From the NCBI GenBank assembly GCA_949289625.1, contig CASEPH010000309.1:1-11450 (forward strand): 11,450 nucleotides of DNA, given 5' to 3'. The stretch comes from an uncultured Clostridia bacterium. GTDB taxonomy: Bacteria > Bacillota_A > Clostridia > Oscillospirales > Oscillospiraceae. The position numbers were made by a program, and so were the translations under genes. Every line of letters begins with the position of its first letter. Positions within the stretch are counted from its first letter, which is position 1. Below the pieces are notes generated by a model, which had not been told where the DNA came from, did no database searches, and saw only the letters and a program-made list of their open reading frames with translations. Positions 1 to 6,282 of the stretch are shown here, piece by piece.

Positions 1-802
1 CAGGGTTATTCCACTCCAACGCCAAAATTGCGGCTGCACCACCAAAAATCAGAATTGTGGTGATTACGGCAACCAACTTGGTATGAACCGCCAGCCTTTT
101 CCAGCGGAATTTATGGATCACCAGGTCGTTCCAGACGAAAAAACCTAGTCCGCCAATGATAATCAGCAGCATAATGGTCACATTCACCGTCACATCGTCG
201 GCAAACAATACCAGGCTGGAACCGGGCTGAAAGACGCCCATAAGGTCAAATCCTGCATTGCAATAGGCTGATATGGAGTGAAAAATACCAAACCAGAGTG
301 CCTGTAACGGCGAAAGCCAATGGAGGAACCGCAGAAACAGCACCAGCGCGCCAATCCCTTCCACCAGAAAGGTACCCATCAGCACCAACCGGACCAATCG
401 AATAATGCCATCGACCTCATTGAGAGCCATGGCCTGCTGAAGGATCAGTCGTTCCCGCAGGCCAATACGCCGCCGCAGCATAAAGTAAAAGACGGAAACA
501 AAGGTCATATACCCCAATCCGCCGACCTGGATGAGCAGCAGCAGTACCACCTGACCAAAGGGCGACCATTGACTATAGGTGTCCACCACGGAAAGCCCCG
601 TCACACAGGTACAGGATGTGGCGGTAAACAGGGCAGTTACAAACCCACAGCTTCTTCCGTCCACAGAGGCCACCGGCAAACACAGCATTGCCGTTCCAAT
701 CAAAATCGTCATCAGAAAAAATAGCAGCAGCACGCGGGTGGCGTGGTCTGATTTTTTCCGAAGGCGCTGCCGCAATACAAGCCGGCGCAGCAAATCCTTC
801 AA
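1..802 (-). CDS. Potassium uptake channel subunit TrkH/KtrB (5' part only)
   Basis: Membrane-embedded K+ translocating subunit of a Trk/Ktr system, which normally works with a cytoplasmic TrkA/KtrA gating ring. The first 267 codons are present; the rest lies beyond the window edge. Reading from 802, I see a basic N-terminus, a first helix (about residues 23-43), then a first pore loop and filter with TATSCTCVTGLS (residues 60-71, filter glycine G69). These are followed by a QVGGLGYM segment (92-99) and a second pore loop with FHSISAYCNAGFDL (174-187, G184). These are hallmarks of the superfamily. The start is TTG, chosen because AGGAAAGGAG lies 8 bases upstream; an in-frame GTG at 811 overlaps that site and is less likely. 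The gene is last in the visible run, about 100 bp after an unknown membrane protein. No TrkA/KtrA gene is visible here. TrkH versus KtrB cannot be settled from half the protein. Confidence 0.93.
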   Translation of the reverse strand, partial: MKDLLRRLVLRQRLRKKSDHATRVLLLFFLMTILIGTAMLCLPVASVDGRSCGFVTALFTATSCTCVTGLSVVDTYSQWSPFGQVVLLLLIQVGGLGYMTFVSVFYFMLRRRIGLRERLILQQAMALNEVDGIIRLVRLVLMGTFLVEGIGALVLFLRFLHWLSPLQALWFGIFHSISAYCNAGFDLMGVFQPGSSLVLFADDVTVNVTIMLLIIIGGLGFFVWNDLVIHKFRWKRLAVHTKLVAVITTILIFGGAAAILALEWNNP

Positions 803-810
803 AGTTTCCA

Positions 811-820
811 CTCCTTTCCT
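811..820 (-). promoter_or_regulatory. Ribosome binding site of the TrkH/KtrB gene
   Basis: On the minus strand AGGAAAGGAG ends 8 bases before the TTG at 802. This fixes a non-ATG start. The next in-frame ATG lies at codon 31, inside the first membrane helix. Confidence 0.7.
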
Positions 821-841
821 GGAGGGCAGATGTAGAAAAGT

Positions 842-874
842 GGGTGCTGCAAACCGGTTTCATTCACAGCACCC
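842..874 (-). terminator. Hairpin between the membrane protein gene and trkH; possible weak terminator
   Basis: Two perfect 8-base arms (842-849 and 867-874, GGGTGCTG/CAGCACCC) enclose a 17-base loop that itself holds the palindrome AAACCGGTTT (851-860). On the minus strand the second arm is followed by only ACTTTTC, so the U tract is short. It may attenuate transcription between the upstream gene and trkH, or be an RNA-processing or regulatory hairpin. Reading as a full terminator is uncertain. Confidence 0.35.
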
Positions 875-900
875 CGTCATACCGAAAGGGGATTCCAATC

Positions 901-1533
901 TCAGCCGGCTTCCACCAGGGCCTGAGCCATGGCAACAGCGTTCTCCATGGCATTCCGTGCCTCGGAGCCTCCGCCATGATCCATAAAGGACAGATAGATA
1001 TTTTCCAGACCGCAGTCCTTCAGCGTCTGATTATCTACCAAACTGGTGCGGACCTCATTATTCGGGTCCGGCTCCAGTCCATAATGCTCTACAGGATCCG
1101 TAAAATATTCCAGCTTGGGATTGGTATATGCATCGGAAATATTCTCACTCATAAGATACAGTGCTACATCTTCCTGGGTCATGTACAAATACATACGCTC
1201 CTGATTCTGCCGCCCCAGCTCCGTATCTCCCACAAACAGGATGGCATAGTAGATGTTGACCTGACCGTTGCCGTCCAGATCCTCCACCACGGGCTTGAGC
1301 ACCTCGTCCAGTGCTGCCAGTTCCTCCTCATCCACGAAATAGTCCGTGGCAATGACCACCGTAGTATCATAGCGGGTCTGACGCAGGGAATCCACCGTGA
1401 TAAACACCACGATCCCCAGAATCACAATTCCCACCAGCAGCGGCCATCTATAGTGGAACCAAAACACATTGACAAACCAGTGCTTGAATCCGCCGTTTTC
1501 CTGAATGCTGTTTCTCAGTTTACCTTTACTCAT
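901..1533 (-). CDS. Membrane-anchored extracytoplasmic protein of unknown function
   Basis: I do not recognise a named family. The 210-residue product has a short basic cytoplasmic N-terminus, an aromatic stretch (about residues 19-30), one hydrophobic helix (31-49), and then an acidic domain of about 160 residues that should lie outside the membrane. Residues 85-92 read DLDGNGQV, which resembles the first part of an EF-hand/dockerin calcium loop (D-x-D-x-N-G-x-hydrophobic). However, position 12 is Tyr rather than Glu/Asp and no second hand is visible. The ATG is only 10 bases after the lysS stop, and the weak site AAGGG overlaps that stop codon (TAAGGG). Translation may therefore be coupled to lysS. 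The gene lies upstream of a K+ channel gene, which may or may not be functionally meaningful. No lipobox or catalytic motif is seen. Confidence 0.85.
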   Translation of the reverse strand: MSKGKLRNSIQENGGFKHWFVNVFWFHYRWPLLVGIVILGIVVFITVDSLRQTRYDTTVVIATDYFVDEEELAALDEVLKPVVEDLDGNGQVNIYYAILFVGDTELGRQNQERMYLYMTQEDVALYLMSENISDAYTNPKLEYFTDPVEHYGLEPDPNNEVRTSLVDNQTLKDCGLENIYLSFMDHGGGSEARNAMENAVAMAQALVEAG

Positions 1534-1543
1534 AGCACAACCC

Positions 1544-3034
1544 TTAATCCAAAGGCTTCATGGTCGGGAAGAGGATCACGTCCCGGATGCTGCTGCTCCC
1601 CGTCAGGAGCATGACACACCGGTCCACACCGATACCCAGACCGCCTGTAGGCGGCATTCCGTAGGACAGCGCAGTGATGAAATCCTCATCCATCATGCCG
1701 GCTTCCTCATCGCCGCCCTCCCGGAGTTCCACCTGCTTGCGGAACCGCTGCTCCTGATCAATGGGATCGTTAAGCTCGGAGAAAGCGTTGCCCATCTCAC
1801 TGTGGCAGATGAAGAGTTCAAATCGCTCCGTGAGTCTGGGATCCTTGGAACTGCGCTTGGCCAGGGGAGACACGTCCACAGGATGCATGGTGATAAAGGT
1901 GGGCTGGATCAGCTTTTCCTCCACCTTCTGGTCGAAGCATTCATAGAGAGCGTTGCCCCAGGTCTGTTCCTTTCCCTCGGGAATCTCCACCCCCACCGAC
2001 TTGGCAGCAGCCACCGCCTCTTCATCCGTGGAAATGGTCATGAAGTCCACACCCAGATACTGCTGGACTGCCTCTGCCATGGTGAGTCGAGGCCAGCCCT
2101 TCTTCAGGCTGATCTGTTCTCCCATCCAGGTCACCTCAGTGGTACCCAGCAGCTCCTGGGCTGCACCGGAGAGGAAATCCTCAAACAGATCCATCATGTC
2201 GTTAAAATCCGCGTAAGCCTCATAGAGCTCCACAGTGGTGAACTCTGGATTGTGCTTGGGGTCCATGCCCTCATTGCGGAAGATCCGGCCCACCTCATAG
2301 ACCCGCTCCATGCCGCCTACGATGAGCCGCTTCAGATTCAGCTCCGTGGCGATACGCAGATACATATCAATATCCAGGGTGTTGTGATGAGTGATAAAGG
2401 GCCGGGCGCTGGCACCGCCGGAGATGGTGTTGAGCACAGGAGTCTCCACCTCGATGTAACCCCGACCATCCAGGAAGTCCCGAAGATACTTGATAAAGCG
2501 GGAGCGCAACTCAAAGGTCTTGCGAACCTCCGGGTTCATAATCAAATCCACATACCGCTGGCGGTACCGCAGTTCCTGATTCGTCAGGCCGTGGAACTTC
2601 TCCGGCAAGGGAAGCAAAGACTTGCTCAGCAGGGTGACCTTGCTGGCCCGGACGGAGATCTCTCCCCGCTGGGTCCGGAACACCACGCCCTCGACGCCCA
2701 CAATATCGCCGATGTCATACTTTTTAAAGACCTTGTAGGGTTCCTCCCCCACCTCGTCCCGGCGGACATAGAGCTGGATTCTTCCCTCGCGGTCCTGAAG
2801 ATCGCAAAAAGTCACCTTGCCCATGACTCGCTTGCTCATCAGCCGGCCAGCCACAGATACTGGCTGCTCCTCCAGTTCCTCAAATCTGGACTGAATTTCC
2901 GCCGTAGTATTCTTCTTCTCGTACTTTGTGATCTCAAAGGGGTTTTCACCGGCCTCCTGCAGCGCAGTAAGCTTATCCCGGCGAATCTTCAGCAGATCCC
3001 CCTGATTTTCCGTTTCATTTCTATTTTCAGACAA
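1544..3034 (-). CDS. lysS: Lysyl-tRNA synthetase, class II
   Basis: Charges tRNA-Lys with lysine in the cytoplasm using ATP. The 496 residues match the usual bacterial length (about 490-505). An OB-fold anticodon-binding domain covers about residues 58-136. The class II core follows: motif 1 near 189-201 (GRGYIEVETPVLN), motif 2 at 250-272 (RIFRNEG...FTTVELYEAY, with R253 and E255), and motif 3 at 464-472 (GGLGIGVDR). The start is TTG at 3034, with GGAGGA ending 6 bases upstream; no in-frame ATG occurs before residue 66, inside the OB fold. It follows greA by 14 bp. A greA-lysS arrangement is common in Firmicutes. No T-box leader precedes it, so control probably comes from the shared transcript. 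Confidence 0.98.
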   Translation of the reverse strand: MSENRNETENQGDLLKIRRDKLTALQEAGENPFEITKYEKKNTTAEIQSRFEELEEQPVSVAGRLMSKRVMGKVTFCDLQDREGRIQLYVRRDEVGEEPYKVFKKYDIGDIVGVEGVVFRTQRGEISVRASKVTLLSKSLLPLPEKFHGLTNQELRYRQRYVDLIMNPEVRKTFELRSRFIKYLRDFLDGRGYIEVETPVLNTISGGASARPFITHHNTLDIDMYLRIATELNLKRLIVGGMERVYEVGRIFRNEGMDPKHNPEFTTVELYEAYADFNDMMDLFEDFLSGAAQELLGTTEVTWMGEQISLKKGWPRLTMAEAVQQYLGVDFMTISTDEEAVAAAKSVGVEIPEGKEQTWGNALYECFDQKVEEKLIQPTFITMHPVDVSPLAKRSSKDPRLTERFELFICHSEMGNAFSELNDPIDQEQRFRKQVELREGGDEEAGMMDEDFITALSYGMPPTGGLGIGVDRCVMLLTGSSSIRDVILFPTMKPLD

Positions 3035-3040
3035 AAGTAA

Positions 3041-3046
3041 TCCTCC
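3041..3046 (-). promoter_or_regulatory. Ribosome binding site fixing the TTG start of lysS
   Basis: GGAGGA on the minus strand lies 6 bases before the TTG at 3034, inside the 14-bp greA-lysS gap and just after the greA TGA (3049-3051). It supports a TTG start for an essential gene. Confidence 0.8.
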
Positions 3047-3048
3047 GT

Positions 3049-3522
3049 TCAGCGTGAAATTCGGACAACCTCATACTCGATGGTGCCCACAGGAGCCTCC
3101 ACCGTCACTCTTTCACCGACCCGCTTGCCTACCATGGCCCGGCCAAAGGGGGCATCGTCGGACACCCGTCCCTTCATGGGATTGGCCTCCTGAGATCCTA
3201 CCAGCTCGTAGGTCATTTCTTCATCCATTTCAAGATCCTTCACCGTAAAGGTACAGCCCAGTCCGATGTGATCGGTGGCGGCATCGTCGGCGCTGATGAT
3301 GACCGCATTGGCCAAAATCTCCTCCACCTCGGCGATGCGGGCATAGAGCTTCGCCTGCTCGTTTTTCGCGTCGTCATATTCGCTGTTCTCGGAAAGGTCG
3401 CCGTAGCCACGGGCGACTTTAATCATTTCCGTAACCTCTTTATCCCGATCCGTTTTCAGGTAATTCAGTTCATTTTCCAGTTCCTTGAGACGCTCAGGAC
3501 TCAGCTTATACTCTTTTGCCAT
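3049..3522 (-). CDS. greA: Transcription elongation factor GreA
   Basis: Rescues backtracked RNA polymerase by inserting a coiled coil into the secondary channel and stimulating cleavage of the nascent RNA. The 157 residues fit the family (about 158). The N-terminal coiled coil (about 6-75) carries the conserved tip GDLSENSEYDDAKNEQ (41-56), with acidic residues D42 and E45 that position catalytic Mg2+. The C-terminal FKBP-like domain spans about 80-157 (GxxV-type strands, DDAPFGRAMVGKRVG at 122-136). I prefer the ATG at 3522 (MAKEY...) because family members begin this way. An in-frame ATG at 3534 would add four residues (MVFC). Neither start has a strong Shine-Dalgarno site: GGAAGG lies about 15 and 27 bases upstream, partly inside a small hairpin (3542-3558). 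It lies 42 bp after the protease gene and directly before lysS. Confidence 0.96.
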   Translation of the reverse strand: MAKEYKLSPERLKELENELNYLKTDRDKEVTEMIKVARGYGDLSENSEYDDAKNEQAKLYARIAEVEEILANAVIISADDAATDHIGLGCTFTVKDLEMDEEMTYELVGSQEANPMKGRVSDDAPFGRAMVGKRVGERVTVEAPVGTIEYEVVRISR

Positions 3523-3576
3523 ACAAAACACCATTCTTTCTGCCGGTAACCTTCCGGCCTCAAATATCAGTCCGGT

Positions 3577-4779
3577 TCAGGACTGTAAGCTTGCAATCGC
3601 CGCCTGGACCTGGGGATCCTCCTCCGGATCCAGTCTGCCCAAGCTAAGTTCAGAGCTCTGGTTTTCATCCAGAGCGACCTCCACATCCGGCGTCACGCCC
3701 ACGTCAATGAGGCTCTCGCCGTTGGGAGTATAGTATTTTCCGATGGAGAGATTGATGCAAGAGCCGTCACTGAGGGTAAGGCCTACCTGGTAGTAGCCCT
3801 TGCCGTAGGTCTGCTCTCCCACGACTGTACCTACACCGTATTCCTGCAGCGCACAGGCAAAGTATTCCGCAGCACTGTAGCTACTGGCATTGACCAGAAC
3901 AGCCATGGGGAGATCCACGCAGTCGGCATCAGACCGGATGATCTCCTCTTCCCCGGCGTAGTTTACCGTATGGAACACGATGCCCTCGGGCAACAGATAA
4001 TCCAGCAGGTCCGTAAGCTCGGATTTCAAGCCGCCGGGATTATTCCGGACGTCGAACAGCAAAGATGTGGCCCCCTGGGCCTGCAATTCCTCCACCAGTT
4101 GTTTCACTGTATCGGCGCAGCCAGCGTCAAAATTGTCAATGATAATATAACCAATATCGCCGTCCAGCAGTCTCCCTTCGGCCGGGATCACCGTCACAGA
4201 CCGCCGTTCCACAGTCAAGGTCAACTCCTGCCCATCCCGCAGAAACGTCAGATCCACCGTGGTACCCTCTTCCCCTTTGACCAGGTTTTTCAGTTCCTCC
4301 AGGGAGATGTCCGCCGCCTGGGTATCTCCAACTCGAACGAGAATATCACCGGCCAATACGCCAGCTTCCTCCGCAGGACCGCCGGCTGTGACCTCTGTGA
4401 TCTCATAGCCTGTCAGATTCCCGGCCTCGTCATATTGAGCCAGGATGGTGATTCCTACGCCCACATAGGCGTTGTTGATATTCTCCACATAGGCCTGATA
4501 GTCCTCGGCACTGACATAGTAGCTCCACCGGTCTCCCAGGCCGGAAATAATTCCTGAAGCCATGGCGTCGTTGACCGCGGTCATATCCACGTCGTCCTCT
4601 ATAAAATAGTAGTCCACCAGATCCATGATCTCGGCATATTTTTCAAGGCCAGTCTCGGTCTCCAAGTCCTGGGACTGGAGCGCTCCGGTGGTGGCGCAAT
4701 AGGTCACTACCACGCCCACCGCACAACCCATAACAACACATGCAACTGCTGTGAGAAAACGTCTAAGATTTTCGCCCAT
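3577..4779 (-). CDS. S41 family carboxy-terminal processing protease (CtpA/CtpB-like) with PDZ domain
   Basis: A membrane-anchored serine protease that should act outside the cytoplasmic membrane on exposed C-termini. Order of parts in the 400 residues: an N-terminal helix (about 8-28), a helical segment with GLGDRWSYY (80-88), a PDZ domain (about 103-195, opening with YVGVGI), and the S41 core. The core holds DVRNNPGG (243-250) and NASSYSAAE (297-305) with likely nucleophile S302, then TYGKGYYQ (324-331) with general base K327 and Q331. The Ser-Lys spacing of 25 and Lys-Gln spacing of 4 match, from memory, the triad of Bacillus subtilis CtpB, so it should be active. The short tail after the core is acidic. 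AGAGG sits 8 bases before the ATG. It follows the 34-residue peptide gene by 12 bp. A sporulation role like CtpB is possible, but nothing here proves it. Confidence 0.95.
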   Translation of the reverse strand: MGENLRRFLTAVACVVMGCAVGVVVTYCATTGALQSQDLETETGLEKYAEIMDLVDYYFIEDDVDMTAVNDAMASGIISGLGDRWSYYVSAEDYQAYVENINNAYVGVGITILAQYDEAGNLTGYEITEVTAGGPAEEAGVLAGDILVRVGDTQAADISLEELKNLVKGEEGTTVDLTFLRDGQELTLTVERRSVTVIPAEGRLLDGDIGYIIIDNFDAGCADTVKQLVEELQAQGATSLLFDVRNNPGGLKSELTDLLDYLLPEGIVFHTVNYAGEEEIIRSDADCVDLPMAVLVNASSYSAAEYFACALQEYGVGTVVGEQTYGKGYYQVGLTLSDGSCINLSIGKYYTPNGESLIDVGVTPDVEVALDENQSSELSLGRLDPEEDPQVQAAIASLQS

Positions 4780-4791
4780 GGTTTTCGCCTC

Positions 4792-4896
4792 TTATAGCAT
4801 TCCGGCGATAATGCTGGCAACGGTGGGTACGATGATGAGCAGTGCCAGCATAGTTGCCAGCACCGCCGTAATGGTTTTTCTTTGCTTCTGAGACAT
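4792..4896 (-). CDS. 34-residue single-helix membrane peptide, unknown function
   Basis: A short gene that automated calling would easily miss. It encodes 34 residues: a polar basic head (MSQKQRKT), then a continuous hydrophobic segment (about residues 9-33) ending in IIAGML. This is a single transmembrane helix, probably with the basic end in the cytoplasm. Support for translation is good: GGAGG lies 6 bases before the ATG, in the 16-bp gap after the regulator stop (4913-4915). Its own TAA precedes the protease ATG by 12 bp, so it fits a tightly spaced operon. I do not recognise a named family with certainty; several short uncharacterised Firmicutes membrane families have this layout. A partner or substrate role for the adjacent membrane protease is a guess from position only. 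Confidence 0.8.
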   Translation of the reverse strand: MSQKQRKTITAVLATMLALLIIVPTVASIIAGML

Positions 4897-4912
4897 ATGC
4901 TTCCTCCAATAA

Positions 4913-6013
4913 TCAGCTCAAGCGAATGGGACTCTCTCTGGAGTCCAGGTATTTCTTGACCATCAGAGCCACCTTAAAGATGATGGCATGGTCAAATTCC
5001 CGCAGATCCAGTCCGGTGATCTTCTTGATCTTTTCCAGACGGTACACCAGGGTGTTGCGATGTACAAACAGCTTTCTAGAGGTTTCAGACACATTGAGGT
5101 TATTTTCAAAGAACTTATTGATGGTGAACAGGGTTTCCTGATCCAGAGAGTCAATGGAATTCTTCTTAAACACCTCAGACAGGAAGATCTCGCACAGTGT
5201 GGTTGGCAGCTGATAGATCAAGCGGCCCAGGCCCAGATTTTCATAGTTGATGACGCTTTTTTCCGTATCAAACACCTTTCCCACCTCAATGGCAGTCTGT
5301 GCTTCCTTGAAGGAGTCAGCCAGTTCCCGGATGTGGTTGGCAATGGTGCCGATGCCGATGACAGTTTTCACAAACAGCTCCGAATTGAGGGTTTCCTCGA
5401 TGGATTGAGCCACCTTCAGCAGTTCCTTGCCATCAGTGCCGGGCTGTACCTGCCGGACCAAAACGATATCCGTCTCATTAATGGAGATCACATAGTCCTG
5501 CTGTTTTTCCACAAACATATTCTGGAGGATGTCCATGGCAGCCACGTCCACCTTGCCCACCTGCCGGATCAGAAATACGGCTCTAGGCACATCGGTAACA
5601 AAGTGGAGCTCCTTGGCGTGGATGTAAATATCCCCGGGCAAGATATTGTCCGTGATAATGTTCTTCACGAAGGTACCCCGGTCATGTTTTTCCTCATAGC
5701 TGGTCTTGGCGCCATTGAGGGCCACGCAGGCCATCACGCAAAGACTCTTGGCCAGCTCATCCTCGCCGTCCACGAACACGGCATAATCGAACCGCGCACT
5801 CCAGCTTGCCAACGCCTTAAACGTCTTTCCCTCTGTGACCGTAACCAATTCACTGGTAGCATTGAGGCGATGAGCTGCATCCTCCCATCTGTCCCCAAGT
5901 CCGGAGGGCTCGCTGGCAGCAATAACATTGCCTTCACCATCAATCACACCGATCAGCCGATTGCTGGCATCCTTCATCTGCATGATTACACTCTGAAACA
6001 TTCTGCTGGACAT
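4913..6013 (-). CDS. CdaR/PucR-type transcriptional regulator
   Basis: Cytoplasmic DNA-binding regulator of the sugar-diacid/PucR type. From the ATG at 6013 the product has 366 residues. An N-terminal sensor-like part (about 1-105) includes the PAS-like stretch IGVIDGEGNVIAAS (21-34). A middle region (about 140-255) resembles the degenerate GGDEF-like domain of this family. The C-terminal PucR-type helix-turn-helix (about 296-356) carries NLNVSETSRKLFVHRNTL (305-322) followed by VYRLEKI, the family signature. I chose 6013 because GGAAGGAGG ends 8 bases upstream; an in-frame ATG at 6061 lacks such a site. It is first in the run with the membrane peptide, protease, greA and lysS. The ligand cannot be told from sequence, and no diacid catabolic genes are nearby, so the classical CdaR target is unlikely here. 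Confidence 0.9.
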   Translation of the reverse strand: MSSRMFQSVIMQMKDASNRLIGVIDGEGNVIAASEPSGLGDRWEDAAHRLNATSELVTVTEGKTFKALASWSARFDYAVFVDGEDELAKSLCVMACVALNGAKTSYEEKHDRGTFVKNIITDNILPGDIYIHAKELHFVTDVPRAVFLIRQVGKVDVAAMDILQNMFVEKQQDYVISINETDIVLVRQVQPGTDGKELLKVAQSIEETLNSELFVKTVIGIGTIANHIRELADSFKEAQTAIEVGKVFDTEKSVINYENLGLGRLIYQLPTTLCEIFLSEVFKKNSIDSLDQETLFTINKFFENNLNVSETSRKLFVHRNTLVYRLEKIKKITGLDLREFDHAIIFKVALMVKKYLDSRESPIRLS

Positions 6014-6021
6014 TGCAGTTT

Positions 6022-6054
6022 CCTCCTTCCGGGAAACGCACCAGCGTTCTCCCG
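6022..6054 (-). promoter_or_regulatory. Ribosome binding site and adjoining leader hairpin of the regulator gene
   Basis: GGAAGGAGG (6022-6030) lies 8 bases before the ATG at 6013. Directly upstream on the minus strand, 6044-6054 pairs with 6030-6039 (ten pairs, one bulged G, loop TGGT), so the stem abuts the Shine-Dalgarno site and takes in its first base. The hairpin could affect ribosome access, but no alternative structure is obvious. Confidence 0.5.
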
Positions 6055-6114
6055 TATTCATTCATCCTGCCGCGCGCAAGGCGCATTTCTACATCTACAA
6101 TAGGAATCGCATTT

Positions 6115-6143
6115 ACTATAAACTTTTTTTGTGAATAATGCAA
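6115..6143 (-). promoter_or_regulatory. Sigma-A-type promoter for the regulator-protease-greA-lysS run
   Basis: On the minus strand TTGCAT (6138-6143) and TATAGT (6115-6120) are separated by exactly 17 bases, with an A-rich spacer. The predicted start near 6108 gives a leader of about 95 bases to the ATG at 6013. No other good promoter is seen in the 6062-6237 gap, which otherwise holds nothing I recognise. Confidence 0.6.
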
Positions 6144-6237
6144 GACCTGTTTGACAATTTGCATAGGAATTTCATGAAATTTTGGTCAGGTTTTCTCCCT
6201 AATTCGTATTTTTTCCTTTTGTTTGCACAAAAAGACG

Positions 6238-6269
6238 AAAAAAAACAGAGCCGGCATATGCCGGCTCTG
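6238..6269 (-). terminator. Strong intrinsic terminator after the ABC ATPase gene
   Basis: Positions 6246-6269 form a perfect 24-base palindrome (arms begin CAGAGCCGGCA), giving a GC-rich stem of about 10 pairs. On the minus strand it is followed by eight T (6245-6238). It lies 13 bases after the ATPase stop and should separate that gene from the regulator downstream. Confidence 0.93.
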
Positions 6270-6282
6270 CAGAGACAGTTTT

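Noticed and set aside
320..986. Open frames on the plus strand opposite trkH and the following gap
   Set aside because: The composition is Gln/His-rich and low in complexity, and the opposite strand encodes the channel filter motifs.
1505..3040. Very long open frame on the plus strand opposite lysS
   Set aside because: It is antisense to a clear lysyl-tRNA synthetase with all class II motifs. Its translation is rich in His, Leu and Gln, as expected for the reverse frame of a codon-biased gene, and it shows no domain.
3035..3576. T-box or other amino-acid riboswitch upstream of lysS
   Set aside because: Only 14 bp separate greA and lysS, and greA fills the region above, so there is no room for or sign of a leader RNA.
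4988..6103. Long plus-strand open frame opposite the CdaR-type regulator
   Set aside because: No ribosome binding site or domain is seen, and the minus-strand frame carries the PucR-type helix-turn-helix.
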